From: Granulicella arctica
GTDB taxonomy: Bacteria; Acidobacteriota; Terriglobia; Terriglobales; Acidobacteriaceae
NCBI RefSeq assembly: GCF_025685605.1
Contig: NZ_JAGTUT010000001.1
Span: 1,550,001-1,614,000 of the forward strand
DNA length: 64,000 nt
Direction of reading: 5' to 3'
A model generated the notes under the pieces. That model worked only from the letters and a program-made list of their open reading frames with translations, did no database searches and was not told where the DNA came from. Both the position numbers and the translations under genes were made by a program. Within the stretch, counting starts at the first letter, position 1, and the number at the start of each line of letters is the position of its first letter. Positions 1 to 9,834 of the stretch are shown here, piece after piece.

Positions 1-651
1 ATCGTGTTGCTCCTAATGAATGGGCGCCCTCTGGACATCACATGGGCTTCATCTCACGTTGCGGCCATCCTTGATGACTGGTACCCAGGAACAGATGGCG
101 GGAATGCAATCGCCAACCTCCTCTTCGGGGAAGCTGTTCCCGGCGGGAAGCTGCCGGTAAGCTGGCCCCGTACTGTCGGCCAGGAGCCACTCTACTACGG
201 AGAGAATCTAACGCAGATTCCTGACGCTCCGAACACCCGATACTGGGATGGCTCGAGCGCTCCTTTGTATCCCTTCGGATTCGGGCTGAGCTACAGCACA
301 TTTACTCTTGGCAACCTGAAGAGCAGCGCATCCACCATGCATACTACTGGCAGCATCACCATGTCCTGCGACGTCACCAACATCGGAAAGATCGCGGCGG
401 ACGAAGTCGTTCAGATCTACACCCATCAGCGTGCAGGCAGCGCATCGCGCCCTGTTCGCGAGTTGAAAGGATTCAAACGTGTGACTCTCAAAGCGGGCGA
501 ACACCAAACCGTCTCAATCAAAGTCGATGCCCAGGAGCTCGCTTTCTGGAGCCCGCAGACACACAAGCGGTCGGTCGAACCAGGAGTTTTCGATCTCTGG
601 GTAGGGAACAGTTCACAAGCCACGACTCACACAACCTTTGCAGTCAAGTAG
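1..651 (+). CDS. Glycoside hydrolase family 3, C-terminal part (truncated by window edge)
   Basis: This is the 3' end of a GH3 beta-glucosidase/beta-xylosidase-like gene; the frame is open from base 1, so the true start lies upstream. The visible part covers the end of the GH3 C-terminal alpha/beta sandwich (WYPGTDGGNAIANLLFGE and PGGKLPVSWP, then YPFGFGLSYSTF) followed by a fibronectin type III-like domain of about 110 residues, the usual end of bacterial GH3 enzymes. The catalytic nucleophile domain is outside the window, so substrate cannot be judged. It is followed after 48 nt by an MFS transporter and then a LacI regulator, which suggests uptake and hydrolysis of the same oligosaccharide. 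Confidence 0.93.
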   Translation: MVLLLMNGRPLDITWASSHVAAILDDWYPGTDGGNAIANLLFGEAVPGGKLPVSWPRTVGQEPLYYGENLTQIPDAPNTRYWDGSSAPLYPFGFGLSYSTFTLGNLKSSASTMHTTGSITMSCDVTNIGKIAADEVVQIYTHQRAGSASRPVRELKGFKRVTLKAGEHQTVSIKVDAQELAFWSPQTHKRSVEPGVFDLWVGNSSQATTHTTFAVK

Positions 652-699
652 TTGTAGAGCAAAGAATCTCTCAATACACTCTTCGACTCGTCGCATGTA

Positions 700-1908
700 A
701 TGTTGCTCGTTAGGGGTACCTTCTCAGTGCAGGATTCGAAGAGTTCCGACGCAGGAGAGTTTTCATCTGAGAAGAACCGCCTTGCGCAGGCAGTTTCTCT
801 CTACCTTGGCTTCACAGGAACAGGAATCTGCTGCGCGCTGATGGGTGTTTTACTGCCGACGCTGCTCTCGGAGTGGCACCTCGACGATCACGCAGGCGGG
901 CTCATCTTCCTTCTCATCTGGGTCGGAAGCTCGATAGGTGCCTTGATGGTGCTCAATGCTCTGCGGCTCTCGGTGGCTCTGGGCTGCGCCGCAATTGCCG
1001 TGGCGACGGGCGCGCTAGCTTTCTTCGGTCGAAGTCTCTCGTCTCCATTAATGCTGCTCTACGGTGTCGGGCTCGGATTGACGATGACTTCGATCAGCCT
1101 CTTGCGTCAGAAGAAAGAGTCACATGCCCGCAGTGTAGAGCTTGTGCGACTCAACTTGACTTGGGCTATCGGGGCATGTGTCTGTCCTGTGCTTATGAGT
1201 CAAGCCCTTCGCTCTGGAAACCCACGGCAAGCTCTGCTTGCCGTAACTGGCCTCTTTGCGGCGATTGCGGGAGTGACGCTGTTGGTAGTTTCGCGTGATA
1301 AACATCTTTCCAGTAAGGCCAGCATCGTCCTCCCGACGTGGACGATCTTCCGCCAAGTTCCCATCACACTCATTTTGATGACAGTTCTAGCGACGGGAAT
1401 AGAAGCCTCAGGTGGTTCATGGCTCGCCACCTACGCACATCGGTCTCAGCCAGGAGTCCTCTTCACGATTGCCGCACCTACCTGTCTTTGGGCAGGTCTG
1501 CTCTCCAGCCGCTTTCTTGGATCGTTCGCTGACATGGAAAGACAGATGCGTCGCTATTTAAACATCTTTCTCGCCATGGTGGTCCTGAGCACCATGGCCC
1601 TTGTGTCGGCTGTCCACGGAGGAGGGCTCCTGATAGCGTCCCTGATACTTGGTTTTGGGCTGGGGCCGCTCTACCCGATCTTTCTAGCTAAGGTTCTCAC
1701 CTACCAGCAGGGTGGCGCGATCTTTTTTCTAGCAGGTGTAAGCTCGGCCATAATGCCGTGGATGACAGGAGTGGTGTCGACTCACTTTTCCTCTCTAAGT
1801 CTCGGCTTAATTGTTCCGGCGGCAGGGGCCGTCGTCCTGCTGCTGCTCGGAGTAACATCATGGTCTTCAGCAGCGACGCGGCTTATGCCTCGAGGTGAAC
1901 TACACTGA
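700..1908 (+). CDS. MFS transporter, probably sugar carrier
   Basis: A 402-residue, strongly hydrophobic protein with about twelve predicted membrane segments and a non-hydrophobic N-terminal stretch of roughly 30 residues. It looks like a major facilitator superfamily permease of the inner membrane. No single motif fixes the substrate; placement between a GH3 gene and a LacI regulator argues for a mono- or disaccharide. The chosen ATG has no clear Shine-Dalgarno sequence, so the real start may lie some codons downstream. It ends 14 nt before the regulator and is probably co-transcribed with it. Confidence 0.85.
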   Translation: MLLVRGTFSVQDSKSSDAGEFSSEKNRLAQAVSLYLGFTGTGICCALMGVLLPTLLSEWHLDDHAGGLIFLLIWVGSSIGALMVLNALRLSVALGCAAIAVATGALAFFGRSLSSPLMLLYGVGLGLTMTSISLLRQKKESHARSVELVRLNLTWAIGACVCPVLMSQALRSGNPRQALLAVTGLFAAIAGVTLLVVSRDKHLSSKASIVLPTWTIFRQVPITLILMTVLATGIEASGGSWLATYAHRSQPGVLFTIAAPTCLWAGLLSSRFLGSFADMERQMRRYLNIFLAMVVLSTMALVSAVHGGGLLIASLILGFGLGPLYPIFLAKVLTYQQGGAIFFLAGVSSAIMPWMTGVVSTHFSSLSLGLIVPAAGAVVLLLLGVTSWSSAATRLMPRGELH

Positions 1909-1922
1909 CAGCATTACCAGCC

Positions 1923-2960
1923 ATGTCTAAGCAAACAAAGAAAGAACCGGTGACAGGTCGCCCTGCGAGCCTGAAGATCATCGCGGAGCATCTCGGTCTA
2001 AGTCCCGCGACAGTCTCCTTTGTCTTGAACGATGCACCCAATCGCTCTATTCCCGAGAAGACGCGGGAGCGTGTCCGTGAGGCCGCTAAGCTTTTTGGCT
2101 ATCGCCCAAGCCACATCGCCCGATCCCTGCAGGGCAAACGGACCCAGACTGTCGGCATCATGCTTCCCGAGCTGGGCGATGGGTACCACTCTCAGGTCCT
2201 AAGCGGAGCCGCCGATGTGCTGATGCGGGAGGGCTATTTCTTCTTCACGGTCCATCATCGTCATCGCAAGGATCTTGTCGCAGACTATCCGGGCCTCCTG
2301 CAATCCCGCGGGGCCGAGGGGCTGCTGATGATCGATACACACCTGGAGTGCGAACCGCCTCTTCCCTCTGTCGCAGTCGCTGGGCACCGGTCGGTGCCTA
2401 ATGTTACGAACGTGATTCTCGACCACGAACGAGCAGCCGAGCTTGCCCTGCAGCACCTATACGATCTCGGCCACCGCAAGATTGCTTACATGCGAGGCCA
2501 ACTTTTCAGTTCGGACTCGCGGAGCCGATGGCGTTCTACCCTGCATGTGGCGCGAGCGCTCGGGCTCCAGGTGTCTCCAGATCTGACAATCCTGCTCGAC
2601 AAAGACACGCATTCGCCCGAACTTGGCTATCCGGGAATCCAGGAATTGCTGCACCGGCATCGTGACTTCACCGCCGTGCTCTGCTTTAACGACGTCTCGG
2701 CAACCGGCACCGTACGTTCCCTGCATGACGCCGGATTGCGCGTGCCCGAGGACGTCTCCGTTATGGGTTTTGACGATATTCCCGCAGCTGAGTTCTACAC
2801 GCCAAGTCTCACGACAATTCGACAACCACTTCGCGAAATGGGCAATGTAGCAGCCACACTTCTGCTCAGGAAGATAGCCGGAGAGAAGGCCCCTGGAGTC
2901 TCCCGGGTTAATCCTGAGTTGGTCGTCCGGGAATCCACTGCACCAGTTCGACGACCGTAA
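1923..2960 (+). CDS. LacI family transcriptional regulator
   Basis: A 345-residue LacI/GalR-type repressor. An N-terminal helix-turn-helix (LKIIAEHLGLSPATVSFVLN, about residues 17-36) and hinge region (YRPSHIARSL) precede a periplasmic-binding-protein-like sensor domain with the family patterns HLYDLGHRKIAYM and DVSVMGFDDIPAAEFYTPSL and the closing LTTIRQP. Length is normal for the family (330-350). It lies directly downstream of the MFS gene and upstream of a TonB-dependent receptor, so it is likely the local sugar-responsive repressor. The ligand cannot be read from the sequence. Confidence 0.95.
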   Translation: MSKQTKKEPVTGRPASLKIIAEHLGLSPATVSFVLNDAPNRSIPEKTRERVREAAKLFGYRPSHIARSLQGKRTQTVGIMLPELGDGYHSQVLSGAADVLMREGYFFFTVHHRHRKDLVADYPGLLQSRGAEGLLMIDTHLECEPPLPSVAVAGHRSVPNVTNVILDHERAAELALQHLYDLGHRKIAYMRGQLFSSDSRSRWRSTLHVARALGLQVSPDLTILLDKDTHSPELGYPGIQELLHRHRDFTAVLCFNDVSATGTVRSLHDAGLRVPEDVSVMGFDDIPAAEFYTPSLTTIRQPLREMGNVAATLLLRKIAGEKAPGVSRVNPELVVRESTAPVRRP

Positions 2961-3337
2961 GGCGGAGCGCGGGTTGCGACCGATCAGTGCCTGCTGATCC
3001 CGCTTCGAGGCGAAAGCGTTCGTTAAACCTTTTTCTCTAATTTAAGGATGAGGGTGACACGGTCGCCACTTAGGCTACGAAGTCTCTTGACACTTCTGTA
3101 AGTCCATCACTAAGATTCACGATCGAGCATATACCAGCTACTAAATCGTTTTGGGGACCTGAGACTCAATCCATCGAACGATAAAGAAGTCAGCCGTATA
3201 CGTTGCTTGCCTTCCGAAGGGACTGTGATGGGATAACGCTTTCTCAGCCAAATAAGAAGATCAGCAGCAGGTGCTTTAGGTGGTCCCTTCTCGGAGGGAT
3301 CTCGGCAACCGTACTAGTTTGACCTTTAGGAGACCAA
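2961..3337 (+). promoter_or_regulatory. Intergenic leader upstream of the TonB-dependent receptor
   Basis: A 377-nt stretch without a convincing gene between the LacI regulator and the receptor. It contains one good promoter (listed separately), leaving a 5' leader of about 215 nt, and a strong ribosome-binding site (AGGAGAC, 3328-3334) just before the ATG at 3338. The AT-rich site AAATCGTTTT near 3146 has the CG-centred layout of LacI-family operators but is not a perfect palindrome. No riboswitch was recognised. Confidence 0.5.
3087..3116 (+). promoter_or_regulatory. Sigma-70-type promoter for the TonB receptor
   Basis: A perfect -35 box TTGACA (3087-3092) is followed after 18 nt by TAAGAT (3111-3116), which matches four of six bases of the consensus -10 box. 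It lies about 220 nt upstream of the receptor start and points toward it. Confidence 0.5.
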
Positions 3338-6300
3338 ATGCGTTACACACGTTCGATAGTTACAGGCCTCACCCTTATGGCGTCCATGTTCTTCATTTCT
3401 ATGGCTCACGCCCAGGAGAACGCTACCATCAATGGGCTCGCGACTGACCCCACCGGCGCCGTCGTTCCAAATGCCGCAATTAAACTGCAGCAAACCGAGA
3501 CGGGCGAGACCCGGACAGGTACCTCGAACGGCTCCGGTCTGTTCAGTTTTACCGGGCTGCACATCGGCCATTACAGCCTGTCGGTCATTGCTCCAGGCTT
3601 CAAAGCTTCAGCTATCAACAACATTGTGTTGAATACGGCCCAAACCCTGGAAGAGAACGTAACGCTTCAGGTCGGCGACCAGGGCCAGACGGTCTCGGTC
3701 GAAGCCAACGCGCTGCAGGTTCAGTCCGAGACAAGTCAGGTCGACAGTCTTATCTCAGGCGCCCAGGTATCCGAACTCGCAACGAACGGCCGTAACATCA
3801 CGTCATTGGCGATTCTCGCCCCCGGCGTTTCGAACAATCTACCGGATTACAACGGAGTCATGGCTCTCACCGCCGGCAACGGCATCAGCTTCAATGGAAC
3901 ACGTCCAAGCCATAACATCTACCTGGTAGACGGTGGCGAAATTTACGACCGTGGTTGCGGCGGCTGCTTCAGTATCCTCGTCTCGCAGGATTCCATCTCG
4001 CAGTTCCAAACGCTGACCAGCAACTACAGCCCTGACTACGGTATCGGTTCGGGTGGTCAGGTCCTCATGGTGCTGAAGTCCGGAACGAAGAGCTTTCATG
4101 GTGGCCTCTGGGAGTTCAACCGTAACGAAGCGGTTGACGCCAACAACTACATCACCAAGGGCGCTGGCGTGGCAAAGCCTGAACTGCGAGTTAACATCTT
4201 CGGTGGCAACATCGGCGGTCCACTCGTCATCCCACACCTCTATAACAATAATCGCAACCGCACCTTCTTCTTCGTGAACGAAGAGGATCGCCGCGCGATT
4301 CAGGGCAGTTTGCCGAGTAAGATTAATACCATCCCGGCTGGCGATTTCCCGACACTTGGCCAGCCGTTAGCTTATACCCCGGCTACCGGCGCTGGAACAC
4401 CCATTGTGCCCATGACGACCGATGCGGCCAAGCTTGCAATCTATTCAAGCAATGGTCTTGTAGGCGGGCAGCCTTTCAACAAGAACGCATCAGGACAGTA
4501 CATCATTCCTGCAGCCTTGATCGATCAGAATGTCGTCCGCATGATCAGTACCGGCATCTTCCCTACACCGAACGTTGCCGGGGCCAACCAGTTCGTCGCC
4601 TCCGTCGCCGCACCAACCATCGTTCGTGAGGACCTCGTTCGTATCGACCACACCATCACGGACAAGCTTCAATTGATGGGCAACTACATCCACGACGCCA
4701 ACTCGCAGGGAGCCTATCCTCCACTCTGGAGCGATGACAGCTATCCCACAGTCGGCAGCACACTCTCGAACCCTGCATGGGCAGCCGTCGTCAAGCTGAC
4801 CCAGACCATTTCGCCGAATCTCCTTAACGAGACCGCCTTCAACTTCGACGGAAATAAGCTGGTTATTACTCCGATTGGGACCTATGCTCAACCCGCCGGG
4901 TATAACGCAACGACCTTCTTCACCGGTAATAATCCCGGCAACCGTATGCCCGAAGTTGATCTTGGGGCACCCTACGGCACGAACTGGAGTTCGTCATACT
5001 ATCCATGGCATAACGCCGCTATGGACTATCAGACACGCGACGATCTCTCCTGGACCAAGGGTCGCCACGGCCTGAAGTTCGGTGGATCTTGGATGCACTT
5101 TATCAAGAACCAACAGCTGCAAGCCAATACCCAGGGTACCTTCAACTTCAACAACACATCATTCTCGAACGACTCTTACTTAAACTATGTGCTTGGGGAT
5201 GCGGCCTCGTTCACACAACTCCAGGCGCTCAACGGCCTGCACTGGGTCAACAACACCTACTCGGGCTATGCCCAGGATAACTGGAAGGTCACCCGCAAGC
5301 TGACCCTCAATCTAGGTATCCGTTACGATGGACTTCCTCACAACTATGAACGCTTCAACGAGTTCGCCAACTTCCTGCCAAGCGACTTCAACGTAGCAAA
5401 CCAGCAGACACCGCGTGCAGACGGTACGTTGAACCCCGCAGGCCCCGGATTCAGCACTCCCGCTGGTAGCACGACGCCCTTCTACCTCAACGGCATTCAG
5501 CTCGCTGGCGTCAACGGTTTCCCGCGCGGTGGTGTCCAGAACGATTGGAAGTCAACCCAGCCCCGCGTAGGTTTCGCGTTCGATCCTTACGGCGACGGCA
5601 AGACAGTCGTTCGTGGAGGTGTCGGTCTTTTCTACGAACGCATTCAGGGTAATGACTCCTACGATGCAGGCAACAATCCACCGTTCTCCTACCAGCCATC
5701 CGCAAATAACGTCTATTTCTCTAACACGAACCAGAGTGCCCTCAATGGTCAGACGGCTTCAACTGCGCCCCACCCGGCCAGCATCACCAACCTTGCATAC
5801 CACTACCCGCTCCCCGGTCTCGCCATGTTCAGCTTCGGCGTTCAGCAGGAGCTCGCTCCGGCAGTCGTAGCGGTTATGCAGTATGTCGGAACAGCAGGGT
5901 GGAATCAGAATGACGACCGTGCCATCAACACACTCCCTCTAAACAGCCCAATGCGTCAAAGCGTCGCTGCCGGTACGGTCGACGCAAACGTCTACCGCCA
6001 GTATCCTGGCTACGCTGGTATCAACCAGGAAGAGCAGACCACCAACTCGAGCTATCACTCGCTGCAGGCAGGTCTTCGCTTGGAGAACAAGCACGGTGTA
6101 ACGCTCCAAGCCTCCTACACCTGGTCGCATCAGATCGATCTCTCCAGCAACGCAGGCGATCTCGCAACCCTCTCGAACCCTTTTGATACCCATTACGACA
6201 AGGGGTCGGGAGCACTGGATCGCCGGCACATCTTCAGCACCAACTATATCTACGATCTGCCCTTCTTCAAGCGCTCCAGCAACTTCGCTGAGCATGAGTT

Positions 6301-6781
6301 CTTGAGCGGCTGGCAGGTCTCCGGCATTACCATCGCGAACTCCGGCGTTCCGCTCTCTGTTACCTACGGTACGGATACAGTTGGACTCGGCGGCGGCTTC
6401 ACAAACCGGGCGAACTTGGTTGCGGGCGCTTCCTCACACGGGTCAAAGACCTTCAACCAATTCTTCAACACGGCTGCTTTCACCGCCCCACTCGCCCCAT
6501 GGAAAGGTGGAGTAACAACCGGTGTCGATCAGGGCTTCGGTAACTCCGGCAAAGATTCAGTCGTCGGTCCGGGACGCTTCAACACAAATCTGTCACTCTT
6601 CAAGACTTTTCCAATCCATGGAGAAGGGTTGAGATTCCAGTTCCGTGCGGAGTCCTTCAACACCTTCAACCACACTCAATTCCAAAACCTCCAAACCAGC
6701 TTTACCGCCAGCAACTTCGGTCAGGTTACGTCAACCTGGGATGCACGTAAATTCCAGTTCGGCGGTAAGCTGCTGTTCTAA
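3338..6781 (+). CDS. TonB-dependent receptor, Oar-like, with carboxypeptidase-regulatory domain
   Basis: A 1147-residue outer-membrane protein. It starts with a signal peptide ending in MAHAQ, then a carboxypeptidase-regulatory-like beta-sandwich of about 80 residues (INGLATDPTGAVVPNAAI through SLSVIAPGFK). A plug region (NGRNITSLAILAPGV, FNGTRPSHNIYLVDG) and a long beta-barrel ending in phenylalanine follow. This architecture is typical of the large receptor families in Acidobacteriota, used for import of oligosaccharides or other large nutrients. The start is supported by AGGAGAC four nt upstream. The neighbouring glycosidases and LacI regulator suggest a carbohydrate ligand; this is inference. 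Confidence 0.95.
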   Translation: MRYTRSIVTGLTLMASMFFISMAHAQENATINGLATDPTGAVVPNAAIKLQQTETGETRTGTSNGSGLFSFTGLHIGHYSLSVIAPGFKASAINNIVLNTAQTLEENVTLQVGDQGQTVSVEANALQVQSETSQVDSLISGAQVSELATNGRNITSLAILAPGVSNNLPDYNGVMALTAGNGISFNGTRPSHNIYLVDGGEIYDRGCGGCFSILVSQDSISQFQTLTSNYSPDYGIGSGGQVLMVLKSGTKSFHGGLWEFNRNEAVDANNYITKGAGVAKPELRVNIFGGNIGGPLVIPHLYNNNRNRTFFFVNEEDRRAIQGSLPSKINTIPAGDFPTLGQPLAYTPATGAGTPIVPMTTDAAKLAIYSSNGLVGGQPFNKNASGQYIIPAALIDQNVVRMISTGIFPTPNVAGANQFVASVAAPTIVREDLVRIDHTITDKLQLMGNYIHDANSQGAYPPLWSDDSYPTVGSTLSNPAWAAVVKLTQTISPNLLNETAFNFDGNKLVITPIGTYAQPAGYNATTFFTGNNPGNRMPEVDLGAPYGTNWSSSYYPWHNAAMDYQTRDDLSWTKGRHGLKFGGSWMHFIKNQQLQANTQGTFNFNNTSFSNDSYLNYVLGDAASFTQLQALNGLHWVNNTYSGYAQDNWKVTRKLTLNLGIRYDGLPHNYERFNEFANFLPSDFNVANQQTPRADGTLNPAGPGFSTPAGSTTPFYLNGIQLAGVNGFPRGGVQNDWKSTQPRVGFAFDPYGDGKTVVRGGVGLFYERIQGNDSYDAGNNPPFSYQPSANNVYFSNTNQSALNGQTASTAPHPASITNLAYHYPLPGLAMFSFGVQQELAPAVVAVMQYVGTAGWNQNDDRAINTLPLNSPMRQSVAAGTVDANVYRQYPGYAGINQEEQTTNSSYHSLQAGLRLENKHGVTLQASYTWSHQIDLSSNAGDLATLSNPFDTHYDKGSGALDRRHIFSTNYIYDLPFFKRSSNFAEHEFLSGWQVSGITIANSGVPLSVTYGTDTVGLGGGFTNRANLVAGASSHGSKTFNQFFNTAAFTAPLAPWKGGVTTGVDQGFGNSGKDSVVGPGRFNTNLSLFKTFPIHGEGLRFQFRAESFNTFNHTQFQNLQTSFTASNFGQVTSTWDARKFQFGGKLLF

Positions 6782-6811
6782 CTACTAACTACTAACTACT
6801 AACTGCTAACC
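6779..6811 (+). repeat. Heptanucleotide repeat TAACTAC carrying stop codons in all frames
   Basis: Starting at the receptor's own stop codon, the 7-nt unit TAACTAC occurs three times, then TAACTGC, then TAACC. Because the period is 7, the TAA triplets fall in all three frames. It lies immediately before the terminator hairpin. Confidence 0.85.
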
Positions 6812-6812
6812 G

Positions 6813-6848
6813 AAAACCGCCGCGAGCTTGTTAGCTCGCAGCGGTTTT
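6813..6848. terminator. Bidirectional terminator hairpin between convergent genes
   Basis: AAAACCGC-c-GCGAGC, loop TTGTTA, then GCTCGC-a-GCGGTTTT: a 14-bp stem with one internal mismatch, with A-rich and T-rich outer ends. It can terminate transcription of both the receptor (plus strand) and the ASPIC protein (minus strand). Confidence 0.85.
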
Positions 6849-6874
6849 CGCTCTCAGTCTGTAGCTGACGCAGA

Positions 6875-8641
6875 CTATTTCTTAGCGCCACCAAAGCCTT
6901 CCATCTTCACCACACCGCTTTTCTCCTTGATCGTGACGAGCTTATTAGCGGGTACACCCTTGATCTGTTCCACATAACCGTTCGTCCAATAAACTTCAAG
7001 ATCGACTTGCTTACTCGCGCCGAGTCCAAAGTGGATCCGCCGGTCGTTCACCGAGTAGAAACTTGATTGCGCCATCACTGCTTGCGCCTGCGTCTTACCT
7101 CCATACCGCGCTATGATCTTCGAGCCGATCGCACTCCGATTGGACACGGTCCCGACAAGTAGCACCTTGAGCCAATTCCCGTCGCCCTTCACATCATTTC
7201 TGAGGAGCGACGGGGGCTCATTCAAATTCACTACGACCATGTCGACATCGCCGTCATTGTCGAAATCACCGAACGCACATCCCCGACTGCAATGGACCGC
7301 CGAGATTCCCGGTCCTGCCTCATCGATCAATTCTTCAAACTTACCATTGCCAAGATTGCGAAAGATCATCCGTGGTGTACGGAGTGGGTACTCCGGAAAC
7401 TTGGCCTCAACCTCCGGGTAAACCGATCCTGTAACAACTGCAAGATCCGGCCAGCCATCGTTATCGAAATCAGCAAACCCAGTGCCCCAGCTAATGTAGC
7501 GCGTCTCCACAGCTACACCAGCCTCGATCGTGACATCCGTAAAGTCTCCTTTGCCGTCGTTCTGATAGAGTACGGCCGTATCATCCGAGAAGTGAGTCTT
7601 GAAGATGTCAAGATGTCCATCAAGGTTATAGTCGCCGACTGCAACCCCCATACCCGCCTGCTCGGTCCCTTCATTACTCAGGCCAACTCCTCGCTCGACG
7701 CCGTCCTCAACGAAGGTCCCATTATGTTGATTCCGAAACAGCAGGCTCGGGGTTGAGTCGGAAGCGACGTACAGATCTGTCCAGCCATCTCCGTCAAAAT
7801 CTGCAGCCACAGTCGTCATTGCGTAGGTGCGTTGTGCCTTGGATATTCCGGAAGCCGCAGTTACTTCGCGAAAGGTACCATCTCCCTGATTCTTGTAGAG
7901 ATAGTTCTGCCCCATCGGCAGACCACGCGGCCCGCAATTAACCGGCACGCCTTTGAAGTTGCAGTAAGGGTTGTCGCCAGGCTTCGGCAACTTACCATTG
8001 ATGTCAACATAGGTAGCCACAAATAGATCAAGATGACCATCACGGTCATAGTCGAGAAAGCTACACCCCGAGCCCCAACGAGTAGGCCCTGTATAGAGAA
8101 GACCAGCCTCCTTAGTCACGTCGCGAAACGTGCCATCACCATTGTTCTTATAAAGAACATTCTGACCGTAGTAGGTGATGAAAATATCTTCAAAGCCATC
8201 ATTGTTATAGTCAGCAATCGTAACGCTGCTTGCCCAACCGGAGCGGAGGAGGCCCGCCTTTTCGGTGACATCGGAGAACGTGCCGTCACGATTGTTCTTA
8301 TAAAGGCGATTCGTAGCATCAGAAGGAGCATCTTCCATGCGCGTCCCTGAGAGAACAAGAATGTCCAGCCAGCCATCGTTGTCGTAGTCAAAGAATGCAA
8401 TTCCACACCCAACAGTTTCTACGATGTAGTCTTTACGGTGAAGACCACCGTAGACGATCGGATGAGTCAGCCCGGCAGCAGCGGCAACATCACTAAATCG
8501 AGCTACGAACGGAAGTCCTGACGGCTTACCGCGCGGTTGCGGCTTTACGCTTCTCGGAATAACACCTTGCCCCAAAGCTGCAGTGCTTGCAGCCATCCAG
8601 AGAAACTCCCGGCGTGAACTTAGCCGATTGCGCATCGTCAT
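6875..8641 (-). CDS. Tat-exported VCBS/FG-GAP repeat protein with ASPIC/UnbV C-terminus
   Basis: A protein of about 588 residues. The chosen start places a twin-arginine motif (SRREFLWMA) and hydrophobic segment at the N-terminus, so export by the Tat system is likely. The body holds a series of VCBS/FG-GAP repeats with calcium-binding patterns (FFDYDNDGWLDI, DYNNDGFEDIF, DYDRDGHLDLF, DFDGDGWTDLY, DYNLDGHLDI, DFDNDGWPDLA, DFDNDGDVDM), predicted to fold as a beta-propeller. An ASPIC/UnbV domain (NRSAIGSKI, FGLGASKQVDLEVYWTNG) closes it. It follows the TPR gene by about 40 nt and is probably co-transcribed with it. The function of such pairs in Acidobacteriota is not established. An upstream ATG at 8668 is possible but would lengthen the signal region. 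Confidence 0.9.
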   Translation of the reverse strand: MTMRNRLSSRREFLWMAASTAALGQGVIPRSVKPQPRGKPSGLPFVARFSDVAAAAGLTHPIVYGGLHRKDYIVETVGCGIAFFDYDNDGWLDILVLSGTRMEDAPSDATNRLYKNNRDGTFSDVTEKAGLLRSGWASSVTIADYNNDGFEDIFITYYGQNVLYKNNGDGTFRDVTKEAGLLYTGPTRWGSGCSFLDYDRDGHLDLFVATYVDINGKLPKPGDNPYCNFKGVPVNCGPRGLPMGQNYLYKNQGDGTFREVTAASGISKAQRTYAMTTVAADFDGDGWTDLYVASDSTPSLLFRNQHNGTFVEDGVERGVGLSNEGTEQAGMGVAVGDYNLDGHLDIFKTHFSDDTAVLYQNDGKGDFTDVTIEAGVAVETRYISWGTGFADFDNDGWPDLAVVTGSVYPEVEAKFPEYPLRTPRMIFRNLGNGKFEELIDEAGPGISAVHCSRGCAFGDFDNDGDVDMVVVNLNEPPSLLRNDVKGDGNWLKVLLVGTVSNRSAIGSKIIARYGGKTQAQAVMAQSSFYSVNDRRIHFGLGASKQVDLEVYWTNGYVEQIKGVPANKLVTIKEKSGVVKMEGFGGAKK

Positions 8642-8682
8642 CTCAGCAGTAGAACATCTATACAACATTGAAGGCCAGCAGC

Positions 8683-9834
8683 CTAGTGTGGCATCGCGCC
8701 TCCGCCGCCGGAGACCTTCTGGATCAACGTATCGGTCGCCTTACTATGTAGGTCTTTTGTCTTCGTGAATTCAGTTTGTGCTTTTTGCTTGTCGCCCAGC
8801 GCCATGTAAATTCGAGCTAGCCGGTAGTGCGCATCAGCGTCGTTGGGATCGAGTTTCTCCGCCTGCAGAAAAGCCTGTAGTGCTTCTGGATTACGTTTTT
8901 GCTTCGCGTATATCTGCCCAAGATCAAAGTAGGCGATTCGAATTCCGGCCTGTAATTTGACAGCCTTTGTCAGCAATGTTTCTGCTGCTGCGTCATCGTC
9001 TGTTCGCAGTTTTACATCTCCAAGATAAGCCGCTGCCTGTGCATTCTCAGGATTGTTCTTCAACTCTGCTTCGAACTGGAACGCAGCCTTTTCATAGTCA
9101 TGGCCTGTGAAGTAGAGATAGCCGAGTTCAAAGTGAACGTTCGGCTCCGTCGGTGCGATCCTTGCTGCAGTCTCTAACTCTGCAATTGCATCGGCCGGCC
9201 TGTTCATCGTGTCCAAAGCCTGGCCAAGCAACATATGCGCCTGTACGGAATTGGGATCAGCAGTCAAAATGCTCTTGTACTGGGTCATTGCACAGGGATA
9301 ATTCGCACTCCAAAAACAACTCTGCGCAAGCACCTGATGCAGTTCCATATTGGTTTGATCCGCATCGACAGCAGCCTGAAGGTAGGGTACTGCCTTCACA
9401 TAGCTTCGCGTGCCGTAGTAGCTCATTCCCAGCAACAACCCGCTTCGGGTGTCCTGCGGCTTTGAGTTCCTTGCCACAAGAAGAGGCTCAATCGCTTCTG
9501 CGAAACGACCGGCCTTGAACTCTGCGAGTCCAAGATTCATCGAGACGTCAGGCTCGCGAGGATTCAGTGCGAGTGCCCTTCGATACTCTGCTATCGCATT
9601 ATCGAATTTCCCTTCCTGGGCTAGCACGATGCCAAGAGCGGCATGAACAGCAGCACTCTTCGGATGAGACTTAGCAAGTTCGTTCCATGCCAACTCCGCT
9701 TCAGGAAGTTTCCCACTCTGTGTCAGTTCGATCGCATGCCGAAATTCATCTCCTTGAGCAAGGACCGATAGATGCAGCACAATCGCTATGCCGACACATA
9801 GAGAAGCACACCATCGACCTCGCAACTTGAACAT
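8683..9834 (-). CDS. Secreted tetratricopeptide repeat protein
   Basis: A 383-residue protein with an N-terminal signal peptide (hydrophobic core CVGIAIVLHLSVLAQ). About nine tandem tetratricopeptide repeats follow, for example AAVHAALGIVLAQEGKFDNA and ADAHYRLARIYMALGDKQKA. TPR arrays act as protein-binding scaffolds, here probably in the periplasm. AGGA about 8 nt upstream supports the start. It lies between a GH3 gene upstream and an ASPIC/VCBS gene downstream on the same strand, so the three may form one transcription unit serving polysaccharide use. No catalytic motif is visible. Confidence 0.9.
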   Translation of the reverse strand: MFKLRGRWCASLCVGIAIVLHLSVLAQGDEFRHAIELTQSGKLPEAELAWNELAKSHPKSAAVHAALGIVLAQEGKFDNAIAEYRRALALNPREPDVSMNLGLAEFKAGRFAEAIEPLLVARNSKPQDTRSGLLLGMSYYGTRSYVKAVPYLQAAVDADQTNMELHQVLAQSCFWSANYPCAMTQYKSILTADPNSVQAHMLLGQALDTMNRPADAIAELETAARIAPTEPNVHFELGYLYFTGHDYEKAAFQFEAELKNNPENAQAAAYLGDVKLRTDDDAAAETLLTKAVKLQAGIRIAYFDLGQIYAKQKRNPEALQAFLQAEKLDPNDADAHYRLARIYMALGDKQKAQTEFTKTKDLHSKATDTLIQKVSGGGGAMPH

